From Norana najaformis (taxonomy: Eukaryota; Annelida; Clitellata; Crassiclitellata; Hormogastridae), in contig OZ029929.1 of the NCBI GenBank assembly GCA_964023275.1, positions 8,011,937 through 8,075,936 of the forward strand: a stretch of DNA of 64,000 nucleotides, written 5' to 3'. The position numbers and the translations under genes were made by a program. Positions 36,301 through 46,311 of the stretch are shown here, piece after piece (the stretch's first letter is position 1; each line of letters opens with the position of its first letter). Under the pieces are notes generated by a model. It searched no databases. It saw only the letters and a list, made by a program, of their open reading frames with translations, and was not told the origin of the DNA.

Positions 36301-39300
36301 AAAGGCTCTATACAAATGTTTTGTTACATTATGTAACAGTACAATAGAACCTCAGTAGAGCACTGTATGTGGGTGTTATATCAGTACTTATTTTGTTGCA
36401 GTTCTGCTATAAACATTTTTGCGCTCTAAAGCCAAGTGAGACTTTGGGTCCATGTTTTGTTTGAATTTGTATTATAATGTTGTGAGGAAGTTCTGGCATG
36501 TGTTATGTAGTTTGGGTGTAAATTATGTTGTATTGAAATGTTATTTTCAAGCTCGGCCTTCATTGACACATTTAATTATTTGGCAGTATAGAACTGAGGT
36601 TGAAATGACTCCAGGTTAAGTTTTTGGAATTACACTGGAAACTTCTATGACACCTAAATGTGTCAATGCATGTGGCTTCAGTTGATGGTCACTTCTAAGC
36701 AGAAATGAGCTCCTAATTACAGTCCTTGGGCAGAACTAGTTAGGACCCATGAGGCCCTGGAGAGCAGAAGACAGGCTGTGGAAGATTTTGATAACGTCAG
36801 ATATATGAAATTGCATTCTTGATTACTTGCAAATTATTGTTTTAACTTAAACTGTACTAATGAAAAGTCTAAATGCAAGTGGCAGCTTGGACAAACAAAC
36901 TGAGTTTTGCATAACGAGAAATGCTTAGCTAGTGATTTGAAGGGCACAGTGGACATTAAAGACTTATTTTTATTTATTGTGTTTTTTGTCAGATAACGAG
37001 AACAGTTTTGTGTTGTCCCGTGTGAGGACTTTGCAGAGTACTGATGTCCCAGACTATGTGGCCTTACTTCCTCAGGGAACCAGTGTGATTATTGCATGCA
37101 AAAGGCCGATTCGCTTTGTCTATGATTCAGTCAAGTCTGTGACTGTACCCAAAGAGGTTAAGAAGACCAATGAGCCTGCAGAAAATGATGGTAAATGGTC
37201 AGAGTTCTTCGTAATTTTTTAAAATATTTTTTCTTGTCTTATTGGCTGTGATTTTAAGGAATGGTTAAGTAATTACTCATTTATTACACATCTTGTTCAA
37301 CATCGGTAGTTTTGTGTATGGCGCTAAGATTGAAGGATGTATCAACTCCCCCGATTTGAGAGGAATAAGTTGTCCTGACTGTGGTCACTTAATTGAAATG
37401 TATTTATTTATTGTCTATTTTATTTATTTAGCAGTTATTAATAGCATTATTCGATGCAAACCCTGACTCATCTCAAGTATATTCTCTTCATATCTTGATG
37501 CGTGCCCATTTAGATTTCTTAGACAGCTGTGTTTCCTCTGCTCCTGGAGAGGTAGCTCCTCTGAAGGCTATACAAGTGTTCAGATGCATGTGAATAACGT
37601 ATAGTAACGGTTGCTGATGTTGGAATTGGCTTGTCACTAGTGATACTGATGGTGTCTGTATGATAGTAAAGCCACCTTCTTACACCTGGACTCAGAATGA
37701 AGAGAAAGTGACGGTTTGGTTCAAACTCACACCAGAAATCCAGAAGGCCAACATCTCGTGCCAGATTTCCACAAAGCATCTGGAGCTGAAAATCCTGAAT
37801 TCTGAATCAGCGTTGCTCAGTGGAAATCTTATTCATGCGATCAAAGCAGACGAAAGCACGTGGCTGATTAACGACGAAAACATGTAAGTAACGAAGATGG
37901 CTCTTTACTCATATTAAACTGCATGAGGTAGACACAATCTTAATTCAACGTACTCAAGGCTGTGTTACGTTATTTTGAAGACTTCTTTACATATTGGACT
38001 GCTAGCTATATGTTCTGATTGCTTGCCAGATGTTTCATCATGACTGCTACACAAGTTTGCTCCTAATAGCTTGTAAAAGGTGCTTTAAGAGGGGTTGCTA
38101 CTTTATCAATCTAACTGCTGGCCTAATGTTTTGGTTGCTAGCCCTGTTATTTTTGACTGCTAGTACAATGACTGCTAGCCTTATTTTGATTGCTAGCAGT
38201 GTGTTGGCTGCTGTCCTAATGTTTTGGTTGCTAGCCCTGTTGCTTTTGACTGCTGACTGCTAGCCTTATTTTGACTGCTAGCGAAGTGTGTTGGTTGCCA
38301 AGTGTTTTGCCTGAACACTACACTGTCCATGTGTGTGGACTGGGAGCCATACGATGTTTCAAAGAGTCAGAAAGATGTGCTCAGTGAACGTTTTTTGAGT
38401 GACAATGCAGTCAGTTTCTAAGCTTGTGAACTGTAGGCTGGAGCTGCACTTGTTCAAGGCGGACAGTGAGACCTGGGATGGGGTCGTGGTGGGCGATAAC
38501 TCCGGTCAGTTTGTTCTTGACCCAGAACAGTTGGCTGCCATCAATGAACAGCTCGCTCCCTACACCTCTGATGTCATGGTAAATTAACAGAATTTTTTCT
38601 TGGACGTTTTTCTCAGTTGCCCCACAGTAGTGGTTGGATGCTAGACTTTCAGCCCTGAGGTTGGGGTTCATATCGGTTGGGGTTCATATCGGTTGGGGTT
38701 CATATCGGTTGGGGTTCATATCAGTTGGGGTTCTTATCGGTTGGGGTTCATATCGGTTGGGGTTCATATGGGTTGGGGTTAATGTCACGGCCAGGACAGC
38801 AAGGTATTCCAACATTTCTGTTCCATTAGCACCCCAGGGTGAACTCAACTATAAAATGAGGAATATCAACCGTACAATGCTGATGGGACGTGTGTCAAGG
38901 CTAAGGAAAGGAAGTTGTCAACATACCCATACTGCTTCTCAGGGTCTGCTCTTCTTTCTACTTTTATGTAGTGCCACCGTCAGAGGACAAAGCATCAGTC
39001 AGTGTTGCTGAGCATTCCAGTTGAAATCCAGCCAAGTTAATCCATTGGGACGTGGAAATAGCCTACATGTATGTCTGTGTATTTGGACATTTATATAGCG
39101 CCAGTTAGATAATCTCTCAAAGTCACTGAGACATGACTGTCTAGCAGACATAAAAGCCCCTGTTACAGTTACAATTGGTTTTTCATATTTCTTTGTTAAA
39201 GCACCCTGGCAATATTGGTCTAGTTATAATGTTCCATAAATCGTTATTACATTACATTATGTTCTCTGATTTGTTAGAATCCGGATCCAGAGCGTCAAGA

Positions 39301-40507
39301 GAAAGCATTCAACATACAGCAGTTGGAAGAGTGCGATGCGTTGCCAGATGACCGTGCTGCCATCTGGTGCCTAAACGGGGAAACTCATGAGGCTGTTCAA
39401 CAGGCAAGTTGTTGATTTTTTTCAAATGCAGTGCTGAGACGGCATGGTATTTTTACCCAGAGACACTGATACCATAGGTTGCCAAGGTATGCTCTGCGAT
39501 AGCTGCGAAAGGGAAGACACCAAAATATGGTTCAGAATTAAAAAGTCTCAAATGCCAGTGTTCTGTTGTTTCATGTTTATCTTTTAGTTTCACGTATTCA
39601 CTTTTTTGTCCATTCATTCAGTTATGCATTGAGTCATATGGTTTTTCATTTATTCAGAGCTTTTTATTAGGACCCCTTTATATTGTTTGATGGAGTATGT
39701 GATGACAGAGTTATTTTTTATTCTGTTCTTGCATGTTTATCATTCATTCACGCATTAATTAATTTGATGAGTTTTTCATTCATTCAGAGCAATCATATAG
39801 GACCACATTTTCATAGAAATGAAGCTTGTAATGACAGTATCTTTATCTTTATATCATTTGCTCACATAATCATTTGTTCATTCATTTACTTATTTGCCGG
39901 TGCATTAGCTTGTCCACTTATTTATTCACTTATCTAAGCCTGTATGTATTTATGTATAAAAAGACTTGATATAGCACCTTCGCTTCAGTATCGACTTAGC
40001 TAGCTTAGACTGATAGAATTTGTAAATACTTCTTTCCGTTTTTCTTTCATCTAGATTGACATTTCTAGTAACCAGTGGTTGTCTTCCGGCCCTTCGACGG
40101 CAGATCATCTTCCAGTTCTCTGTCTGCGCCACGACGTCGATGGAATAGTCTGGCGTCCGGAATTGGACGAGTTGGGCAACCTATCTTGGAAACACGTTAG
40201 TACGTTCAATGCTTTCGGCTATGTTCAAGCATCGAAGCAGGAACGAAAGTTCACCATCAATGCTCCAAATTTCTCATACGTAGCAATCGTTGACTGCGTC
40301 CGCCACGTCTTCATCTATCGCCAGCCATCTGCCGTTGTCAGTCCACTGCGCAATCGGAAGACAGGGGAAACTGTGGGAGCCATCGCCAAGCAACAGGTCG
40401 TCTCACTCGAATTGGACGGACAGATCCTTGGAGTTCAGGCGAACAATCAGAGGATCTTCATCTTAGCAGGGAAAACCATTTACGCTATTCGCGTGAATGA
40501 TGAATAG
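33325..40507 (+). CDS. NUDCD1: NUDCD1 orthologue (NudC domain-containing protein 1), nine exons
   Basis: Exons inferred: 33325-33433, 33894-34051, 35025-35210, 35908-36100, 36993-37190, 37667-37883, 38437-38578, 39278-39403 and 40055-40507. These total 1,782 nt, 593 aa plus stop; the human protein is 583 aa. The start 'MEHYKLILNRDLIDPNFSSY' and 'YKLSLDPLPVY' match the family's N-terminus. Exon 2 carries 'HLKAFGLHNHLFVDPW', exon 3 'ATLHFTSNNWCVVTDGTGWL' (beta-propeller-like), exons 6-7 the CS domain, and the last exon the invariant 'CLRHDVDGIVW', 'TFNAFGYVQASK', 'VFIYRQPSAV' and 'AKQQVVSLE' blocks. NUDCD1 (CML66/OVA66) is a cytoplasmic/nuclear NudC-family co-chaperone-like protein reported to bind WD40 and helicase partners. 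Intact. The start at 33325 is the only ATG in frame with the conserved N-terminus. Intron 8 is GC-AG. Confidence 0.96.
33498..33640 (+). repeat. dispersed repeat (family R), partial copy in NUDCD1 intron 1
   Basis: Shares 'ACCGTATGACCTCGATCC', 'GGGTGAGATCCTTCACCACC' and 'TCTAGCCCGAGATT' with the longer copies at 42.3 and 58.45 kb. The adjoining 33640-33720 piece ('CCCCGAAACGAATTTCGACC') recurs reverse-complemented at 59.50-59.56 kb. Function unknown. Confidence 0.8.
34306..34488 (+). mobile_element. tRNA-derived SINE (SINE-1), full length
   Basis: Best SINE copy. It has an A-box region 'GGTAGCATGTTGGATAGAGC', an exact B-box 'GGTTCGAACC' at about 34358, an unrelated body 'CCTTGAGCAAGTCCTTAACT', and a 3' end 'ATAGTGGTGCCTAATAAATG' with an AATAATAAT tail. 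The head cannot fold as a complete tRNA. It lies in NUDCD1 intron 2. Confidence 0.88.
35467..35545. repeat. (TG)n / (TATG)n microsatellite
   Basis: A TG run passing into TATGTATG repeats in NUDCD1 intron 3. Long reading frames across it are artefacts. Confidence 0.9.
35545..35800 (+). mobile_element. tRNA-derived SINE (SINE-2)
   Basis: Head 'GTGATAGTCCAGTAGTTAAC' and B-box-like 'GGTCAAGGGTTGAATCCCC' are followed by 'GACAGAAAGATATTTCAAAA', 'TTCTGTTCCATCTGTGC' and 'GTGAACTCAGCTATAAAATG'. The same body occurs at 38.62-38.99 kb. A 22-bp 'AGGTGTCATAGAAGG' repeat ends it. Confidence 0.65.
37667..38578 (+). other. NUDCD1: NUDCD1 CS (p23/NudC-like) domain exons
   Basis: The two exons 37667-37883 and 38437-38578 encode about residues 282-400. 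'YTWTQNEEKVTVWFKL' is the first CS strand pair, 'KHLELKIL' and 'LLSGNLIHAIKADESTW' the middle strands, and 'LELHLFKADSETWDGVVVGD' the last strand with its conserved Trp. The acceptors at 37667 (GATAG|TA) and 38437 (TGTAG|G) have weak pyrimidine tracts but are the only ones that keep frame and restore the family alignment. Confidence 0.88.
38040..38295. repeat. GACTGCTAGCC degenerate minisatellite
   Basis: NUDCD1 intron 6 is filled with variants of 'TTTTGGTTGCTAGCCCTGTT' and 'TTTTGACTGCTAGCC', about ten in all, some in pairs as a longer ~95-bp duplication. Confidence 0.85.
38622..38990 (+). mobile_element. SINE-2 copy with internally expanded B-box repeat
   Basis: A SINE-2 body ('GACAGCAAGGTATTCCAACA', 'TTTCTGTTCCATTAGCACCC', 'GTGAACTCAACTATAAAATG') is preceded by a tRNA-like start ('GTAGTGGTTGGATGCTAGAC'). 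Between them the B-box zone is replaced by nearly eight tandem copies of GTTGGGGTTCATATCG at 38660-38787. Lies in NUDCD1 intron 7. Confidence 0.75.
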
Positions 40508-40830
40508 GAAGGAATCTTGGAAGAATCAATCATTTCTGATTGTGTGAATGATGATTATAAAGAAATCTGGGAGGAATGATTCGTAGAAGTTCATGTGAAT
40601 GATAAAGTGATGATTAGGAATGGGTCTGTGGAAGGCGAGTAGAAAGGAGTCTCAAGTTCACGTGTATGACAGCTGGAAACTAGTCTGGAGCAGAAATATT
40701 CATTTCCAGTTACTCAACATGTGTGACAATAATATTGGAAATGGGTCTGGCAGGAAGCTTTCTTATCCATTCATGCAAATGATGGTCAGCAAAGAATTAA
40801 ATCACACGGTTCGCATGAATGATGATCAGT
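40495..40830. repeat. degenerate repeats in NUDCD1 stop/3' UTR region
   Basis: Variants of 'GTGAATGATGATTAG-GAATGGG' recur four or five times, beginning at the codons just before the stop (VNDE*). This suggests the 3' UTR grew from duplication of the gene's own end. Confidence 0.6.
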
Positions 40831-40931
40831 AAGGAATTGGGGCAGGACCCATTCACTGCCACTTGGTTAAACTCTTTCAATTGCATTGGTTAACTTCTAT
40901 GAGAGATTCTTACTAACATTGGGTTAAGTCA

Positions 40932-40937
40932 AATAAA
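40932..40937 (+). terminator. poly(A) signal of NUDCD1
   Basis: AATAAA about 425 bp after the NUDCD1 stop codon, the first canonical hexamer downstream; it would give a normal-length 3' UTR. Confidence 0.65.
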
Positions 40938-41074
40938 TATAAATGCAGAACCGATAACTGTTTCAAATTTCTCATTTTTTAATTGAACTGAGTTAGAACA
41001 ATGGGTCATTGTCTGTCTTGTGTAAAGCAATATGAAGCTTATGTGGTTTTCCAGATCATGTTTTTCATTGATGT

Positions 41075-41155
41075 ATTGATTTTGACGTGAAGCGACCATT
41101 GACTGATGCCCTTAGGCATTATTATAACAGCAGTATAGAAATCTTTAGACTAGAT
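41075..41155 (+). mobile_element. LINE-B 3' tail
   Basis: 'TTGACGTGAAGCGACCATTG', 'ACTGATGCCC', 'GCAGTATAGAAATCTTTAGA' ending in CTAGAT: a short LINE-B 3' end. Confidence 0.7.
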
Positions 41156-41244
41156 ATATGGACTGCTTGATATCACCTATAAAGAACCTTGCAAAGCACT
41201 TCTAATGTTTGAGTTCTAGAAGAACAACGTTGTCTGTAATTCGT

Positions 41245-42205
41245 TCAAAATGATCAGGGTCGAAGCCATACGGTCGCCACAGAAAAGCGGTCAGAAGGCA
41301 AGCAGTCAGACACCTAGGAAAGGTGGTGTTTAGACTTCGAGCAGCAAGATAGATAAGGGGAAGAGGAGGAATCATGATCGGATTTGTGGAAGATGAGTGT
41401 TTTCAGTTTTGAGTAAAAGGCCTGTTTCGGGATTGCAATGGATGAAGTGTTAGCGAGTTCCTAGGAGTTCATGACCTATATGGGCCTAACATATAACCCT
41501 TGCATGAAAATTTGAACACGTGCTCCCATCCAAGCAATCGCTATTTCCCTTTAGCGTGAAGGAAGTTGGAAGTGGGATGGTCACGAAATCTCCCGCCAAA
41601 ATCTTAGCCGCTCCTTTTCGTTACACTCCTGTAGAACTCACTTAGGCGGGAAACAACGCCTAGTTCACGCATGGATGCTCCACGAATGCTCCGAGCGCGA
41701 CTCGGTTCGGGCCTGGAACAGCAGCGACTAGAGCATACAGTTCCTCAGCGCTGGTTACTCCCGTTATATTGACCCTAGCAAACTAGTCCTAGCACTTGAT
41801 CCGTTGTGCATTACGAAAACCGGTCTAGAGGTTTCCGCAATAGACTGCATTTTCCAAGAATGCCTTGCTCCTTCATCAGGTGCTTTTGAAAGGGCGCTGT
41901 ATTAATCGTAAACTCGAGATTTCTACAGCGCCCAACGAAAGCCAAGTCGAGATAGACAGCTTATTAAGAGTCGCTCAGTCAAAACAAAACCTTAAAACAG
42001 GAGGGTTATAAACGGTTGCAGGTCAAGATCCAAGAGGCAGTCAGGCGGCTACAGTGGATGACGTTTGGAATTGGATCTGCAGAATGGATAAGGGGAAGAA
42101 GAGGAATCAGGATAGGATCTGCGAAAGAGAAGTGTTTTCAGTTTTGAGTGGAAGACCTGCGGAGAGATTGCAAGGGGTGAAGCGATGGTGAGTTCGTAAC
42201 ATGGG
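41245..42205 (-). mobile_element. two LINE-A 3' fragments (minus) and low-copy spacer
   Basis: LINE-A 3' pieces on the minus strand at 41270-41440 and 41893-42205 share 'GATAAGGGGAAGA-GAGGAAT' and 'GTGTTTTCAGTTTTGAGT'. The second copy has the full terminal block ('AGATTTCTACAGCGCCCAAC'). The 41445-41890 spacer between them is GC-richer and matches nothing else in the window. At 41245-41290 a fragment of repeat family R appears reverse-complemented. Confidence 0.75.
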
Positions 42206-42295
42206 TCAGATAATTGACCCTATTCAAAGACATATAGAGTTATGCATCAAAGTACTCTAGGTGAAGACGTGCATTGTCAGGGTCTCGTGGAAAAG

Positions 42296-42818
42296 TAAAT
42301 GTACACCTTTTTCTATAGCGACCGTATGGCCTCGACTCCGATCATTTTTCAGTGAATTTATCGGGTGAGATCCTTCATCACCGCTGCCCGTTTAAAAGGG
42401 TACCATGCCACTTAAGGTCCCCGTGTAGGGACCGTGCTAGCCCGAGATTAAAATCTCTGAAAAGCCACGATCGGTCCATGAACCGGCATCCTCACGCTCG
42501 GAGGCGCCTCAGAATATGTTAACGTAGACTCAATTATTCCACCTACGTAACGAAAACACAAAATTAGCGTCCCATACGTGAGTTTGAAATAACAAACAAA
42601 AATCAGTGGGGCTGGAGACAAAGATTTTTTTATAAATTTGGCCAAATTCCACATCCTAATTCCTTGGCAGATGCGTTGTTGACAGCTGACCCGTTTACCA
42701 GCTGGCCTAGTGATACGTCACTTCCGGCAGCTACAGCTTATTTTTTAATACACTGCAGCACTTTCTCTAGTTCTTCTATTACGTTGTTGAGGAATCCGAA
42801 TATCAGAAAATTCGATTG
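42296..42818 (+). repeat. dispersed repeat family R, long copy with promoter-like end
   Basis: About 430 bp aligned by eye with 58449-58915. Conserved blocks include 'CGGGTGAGATCCTTCATCAC', 'TAGCCCGAGATTAAA', 'CCACCTACGTAACGAAAACA', 'CAAAATTAGCGTCC' and 'GGGGCTGGAGACAAAGAT'. They culminate in TGATACGTCA-CTTCCGG at 42711-42727, a CRE-like site fused to an ETS site, as in housekeeping promoters. This copy runs into an exon-like piece with a GTAAGA donor at 42819. Confidence 0.8.
42711..42727 (+). promoter_or_regulatory. CRE/ATF-like plus ETS-like site pair
   Basis: TACGTCA overlaps CACTTCCGG. Both are classic TATA-less promoter motifs, preserved in two copies of an otherwise diverged repeat. 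Promoter activity is inferred, not shown. Confidence 0.4.
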
Positions 42819-43106
42819 GTAAGAATTTATTATTTTATCTGTTAGGCCCTATGCCCTAGTGACATAAGCACAAACTAGAAGATGGAAAAGATAGAAGATA
42901 AAACATTTTTAATACAATTACTTCAATGAGACGGTGACTGGTGGTTTGAAAGTAGTATATGGGCCTTACGTAAGAAGCAAATGTCAAATGTCCTTTACAT
43001 AATGAATGTTGCTACGCATTTTAAATTTTATTTCCTAGATGTTGGTAGAATTATTTAGTAATCCATCTTTTAGTTTGTGTTCATGCATTTATTTCTATTA
43101 TATTAG

Positions 43107-43225
43107 CTAAACTACAGCAGAACTATCAGTAAGAAGATCAGCCGGGGAGGGAGAGCGCTGGTCACCTGCCCCAAATATGCTAAAGACAGGACGAAGGCGA
43201 ACTTTAGGCTGTATCATAAGGATGG
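43107..43225 (+). other. coding-like exon (KISRGGRALVTCPKYAK)
   Basis: 119 bp between a TTAG acceptor and a GTGTGT donor, open in one frame and with strongly protein-like composition (CPKYAKDRTKANFRLYHKDG). It is the best-supported exon of the unknown + strand locus. No family recognised. Confidence 0.55.
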
Positions 43226-43277
43226 GTGTGTTTGCTTAGGGCAATTTTAGGAGTATTTGTCCCATTTTTGGCTTTAT

Positions 43278-43612
43278 CGTGGCCGATTAGTTTAAGCGCT
43301 CCTTCTCACTCCACACCTGTTAAACGCGGTCACGGTTTACTGACCACACTCAAGTTCAAGACCCGTCTGTCCTATGCAAATCGTTTGAAAACAGTCTTGT
43401 GGCACGCTGGCCGATTGGACTGAGCACTCCTTCTTTTCGCTCCACATCTTTTACACACCGTCACGGTTCGCTGAAAACAGGCATGTAGTAAGCTGGCCGA
43501 TTGGTTTGAACGCTCCTTCGTATCACTTCACACTTGTTAAAAACGGTCACGGTTTGCTGACATGTGATGCGCTGACCGTTTGGTTTAAGCGCTCCTCGTT
43601 CCAGACGTCTTG
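43278..43612. repeat. ~80-90 bp tandem repeat, four units
   Basis: Units share 'TGGCCGATTGGTTTAAGCGC', 'TCCTTC-T-CTCCACA', 'GTCACGGTTTGCTGA'. The first unit has a 59-bp insert containing 'AAGTTCAAGACCCGTCTG'; a related insert occurs at 54.9-55.04 kb. Confidence 0.75.
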
Positions 43613-43854
43613 AGTTATGGGCGCAAGGGGCAGCGCAGTGCCTTTGGATTTGTATTGATTTTGAGTTGATATTGAAAGACTCGTTTTATTCGAATAATTA
43701 AAAGGAAATAGTTTTCAGAGTGAAAGACCAGCGCAGATATTGCAAGAATTCACCAAGAGTTGGAGAATTCGTAAGGTAAGTCGGACAATTCGTGCAACTC
43801 ACACCGAGACCCATCCCTTGCTCTAAACTGAAGAGGCAAGTTTTCATTTTAAAG

Positions 43855-43960
43855 CTGTAGGGTCCTTGAGCAAGTCCTTCACTCGCAATTGCTCAGCCCA
43901 ATCAATTGATTTTAGTCATTAGTGGCGCTGCTCAATAAATGCATAAATAATAAAAACTAA
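43855..43960 (+). mobile_element. SINE-1 3' half
   Basis: 'GGTCCTTGAGCAAGTCCTTC', 'ACTCGCAATTGCTCAGC' and 'GTGGCGCTGCTCAATAAATG' with an AAATAATAAAAAC tail; the tRNA-like head is missing. Confidence 0.75.
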
Positions 43961-44208
43961 ACTGAATCCTTCCCGATATATCGACTCCAGGGGATGGTGG
44001 TTGATTGGCATAGGTGGCTTGTTCTGCAATGGATCTTCTCCCATCCAAGTGCTAACCATGCTCGACATTGCTTATCTTCACTGTGCTCGCCATGCTGTAT
44101 CCTCAGAACGAAGAATCTATCCTTAATCATGTAAAACTAGTGCTATTATCTCTAGGCTGCTTAATTCACCTGGGATTACAATTTCTTGAGATGTTTGGTG
44201 TTTTATAG

Positions 44209-44500
44209 ATCCAGCTTCAGCAGCGCGAGCATCACATGCAACTTGTTCAGCATGAAATGGATGAGAAGTAGAAACGGTGACAAGAAGAAACGCTGAATGA
44301 GGAGCTGACATCAATAGAGGAAGAACTGGAAGATGCTAGTGAGTATAAGCAATCCATTATCTGATTTTAAAAATAGTCAGGAGATGAGGAGGAGGAGGAA
44401 GAGGAAGAAGAGGAAGAAGTTTAAGAAAAATGATGGAAAAATGAGAAAACAAAAATGATGAGAATGAAGAGATGTAATCTAATAAACAAAGAAAGAAGAG
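44209..44500 (+). pseudogene. coiled-coil exon, copy 1 (two in-frame stops)
   Basis: The acceptor TTTTATAG precedes a heptad-like stretch 'IQLQQREHHMQLVQHEMDEK', and after TAG and TGA the same frame continues 'QEETLNEELTSIEEELEDA' to a GTGAGT donor at 44339. The following purine-rich A/G sequence is duplicated with it at 45.28-45.45 kb. Confidence 0.6.
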
Positions 44501-44514
44501 GAAGAGATGAGAAT

Positions 44515-44700
44515 AGGAAGGCTAGCTTGCATGTAGCTTGCATTGCTACTGATTTCATTGCTAGCCTGTGTGCTTGCTTGCCTGCATGTTGCTTGCATTG
44601 CTACTGACTTCATTGCTAGCCTGTGTGCTTGCTTGCTTGCATTGCTACTGATTTCATTGCTAGCCTGTGTGCTTGCTTGCATTGCTACTGATTCATTTTT
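44515..44700. repeat. TTGCATTGCTACTGATTTCATTGCTAGCCTG minisatellite, block 1
   Basis: About four units of ~45 bp built from 'GCTTGCATTGCTACTGATTT' and 'CATTGCTAGCCTGTGTGCTT'. Further blocks are at 46.15-46.30, 46.76-47.39 and 48.75-48.86 kb. Confidence 0.9.
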
Positions 44701-45030
44701 AGAAATTGAGCATCTCGTTTGTAAAATTATGGAGGACTCTGAATATCAGAAAAGTAGATTTCCACGGCGAAACTGATCTCTTTGTCTATCTTTCTTCCTT
44801 TCTCTGCCTTATTATGAGCTATATGATGAGGCAATTTGTGCATTTTGTACGGAGGAATCAGATTTTCAGGAAATTCCATATGCGCCGCCACAATAGAAAC
44901 AATTTTCTGGCCCCTCCCTGTGAAAAAAAAATTGTTTGAGCCGATGTGACGCATGTTAAATTGTATTCGCTAAATGTCAGTAGATTTTTTAGAAATTCAG
45001 CGTGTCATTTCCACGGCGAAACTGATAAGA
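44700..45030 (+). repeat. first-exon-like repeat (MEDSEYQK), copies 1a/1b
   Basis: 'GAAATTGAGCATCTCGTTTG' then ATG at 44729 starts a short frame MEDSEYQKSRFPRRN, the same peptide as the exon end at 42789-42818 (EESEYQK). A second partial copy ('TTCAGCGTGTCATTTCCACG') ends at 45030. Other copies are at 46.62-46.76, 47.82-47.95 and 48.47-48.55 kb. Confidence 0.65.
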
Positions 45031-45079
45031 ATTGATTTATTCTCTTTTTTCCTTTTATGAGCTGTATGCTCTCTGCTGT

Positions 45080-45113
45080 TGATGAGAGAGAGAGAGAGAG
45101 AGTGTGTGGTGTG

Positions 45114-45171
<58 letters not shown>

Positions 45172-45190
45172 TAGAGAGAGAGAGATGGAT
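45080..45190. repeat. (GA)n-(TG)n-(GA)n microsatellite
   Basis: Alternating GA, GTGTGG, TG and GA runs abut the second copy of the coiled-coil exon and give spurious long reading frames on the minus strand. Confidence 0.92.
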
Positions 45191-45308
45191 GAGAAGCAGA
45201 AACGGTGACAAGAAGAAACGCTGAATGAGGAGCTGACATCAATAGAGGAAGAACCTGGAAGATGCTAGTGAGTCTAAGCAATCCATTATCTGGTTTTAAA
45301 ATAGTCAA

Positions 45309-45339
<31 letters not shown>

Positions 45340-45450
45340 GGAAGAGAAAGAAGAGGAAGAAGTTTAAGAAAAACCAGATGGAAAAAGGAGAAAACAAAGA
45401 TGATGAGAATGAAGAGATGTAATCTAATAAACAAAGAAAGAAGAGGAAGA
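45186..45450 (+). pseudogene. coiled-coil exon fragment, copy 2
   Basis: Starts inside the exon at ATGGATGAGAAG and repeats the rest of copy 1 plus about 160 bp of its downstream purine-rich DNA. It restores CAG where copy 1 has TAG, keeps the TGA, and has an extra C in 'GAAGAACCTGG' that shifts the frame. Truncated by the microsatellite on its left. Confidence 0.65.
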
Positions 45451-45794
45451 GATGAGAGTAGGAAGAAAAAAGAAGAAAAGAGTTGAAAATATTGAAGATC
45501 GATTTAGAGAGCAAACAAAAGAAAGAGGAAGAAAATGAAGAAAAGCGAAGAAAAAAAGAAATGATGGGAATTAAGGGAAATGGAGAGGGAGTGAGAGACA
45601 AGAACAGGAACAATTAACAGAAGAATTGTTGCCCTGTTAGGAGCAAAGTTAGATAGATGGCATTACGTGTAAACGAGGTCAGGCGTGACGTAGCTTTGTA
45701 TCCCATGGATTCCCAGACCAAGCAGAGCCACATGCAAACCACCCGAGTGAAACCTGCGGACCGTGACCTACGTCGGAACCTGGCATCGGTTTGA

Positions 45795-45880
45795 TAAGTG
45801 GGCAGTGATGCCAGTATAAGACTTTGGGGTTAAGGGTTCGAGGCACTCACTCTGCTGTTTATACAAGTCTCAATGATTGA
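45795..45880 (+). mobile_element. SINE-2 head fragment (weak)
   Basis: 'GGCAGTGATGCCAGTATAAG' and a B-box-like 'GGTTAAGGGTTCGAGGCACTC' resemble the tRNA-like head of SINE-2; no body follows. Confidence 0.45.
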
Positions 45881-46034
45881 GTAAGTGATGAGTGCATGAG
45901 TCAGTCGGTCACTGAGTTAGTGAGTGAGTCAGTGAAATCCGTCTGTCTGTCTGCCTGCCTGCCTGCCTGCCTTCCTGTTTGCCTGTCTGTCTGTCTATCT
46001 ATCTAATTACGTTCGATTCGTTCCTGTAGAGTGC

Positions 46035-46305
46035 TTGAACTTCAGCTGCAGCTGCTTGCTTTTAGCTGCAACTGCTTGCTTGCTTCCTTCAACTGCTTGC
46101 TTCATCTGCTACTCTTTGCCTGCTTCATCTGCTACTGTTTGCTAGCCTGCATGCTTGTCTGCTTGCTTGCGTTGCTACTGATTTCATTGCTAGCCTGTGT
46201 GCTTGCTTGCACTGCTAATGATTTTATTGCTAGCCTGCATGCTTGCTTTGCTAGCTTGTATTGCTAATGATTTCATTGCTAGCCTGCATGTTTGCTTGCT
46301 CTGTG
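46035..46305. repeat. TGCTTGC / GCTAGCCTG minisatellite, block 2
   Basis: Begins as 'AGCTGCAACTGCTTGCTTGC' and grades into the 'TTTCATTGCTAGCCTGCATG' unit. Confidence 0.85.
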
Positions 46306-46311
46306 TCTCTC

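Noticed and set aside
44997-45613. Long Pro/Ser/Phe-rich minus-strand reading frames
   Set aside because: Antisense of purine-rich (GAGG)n and (GA)n DNA.
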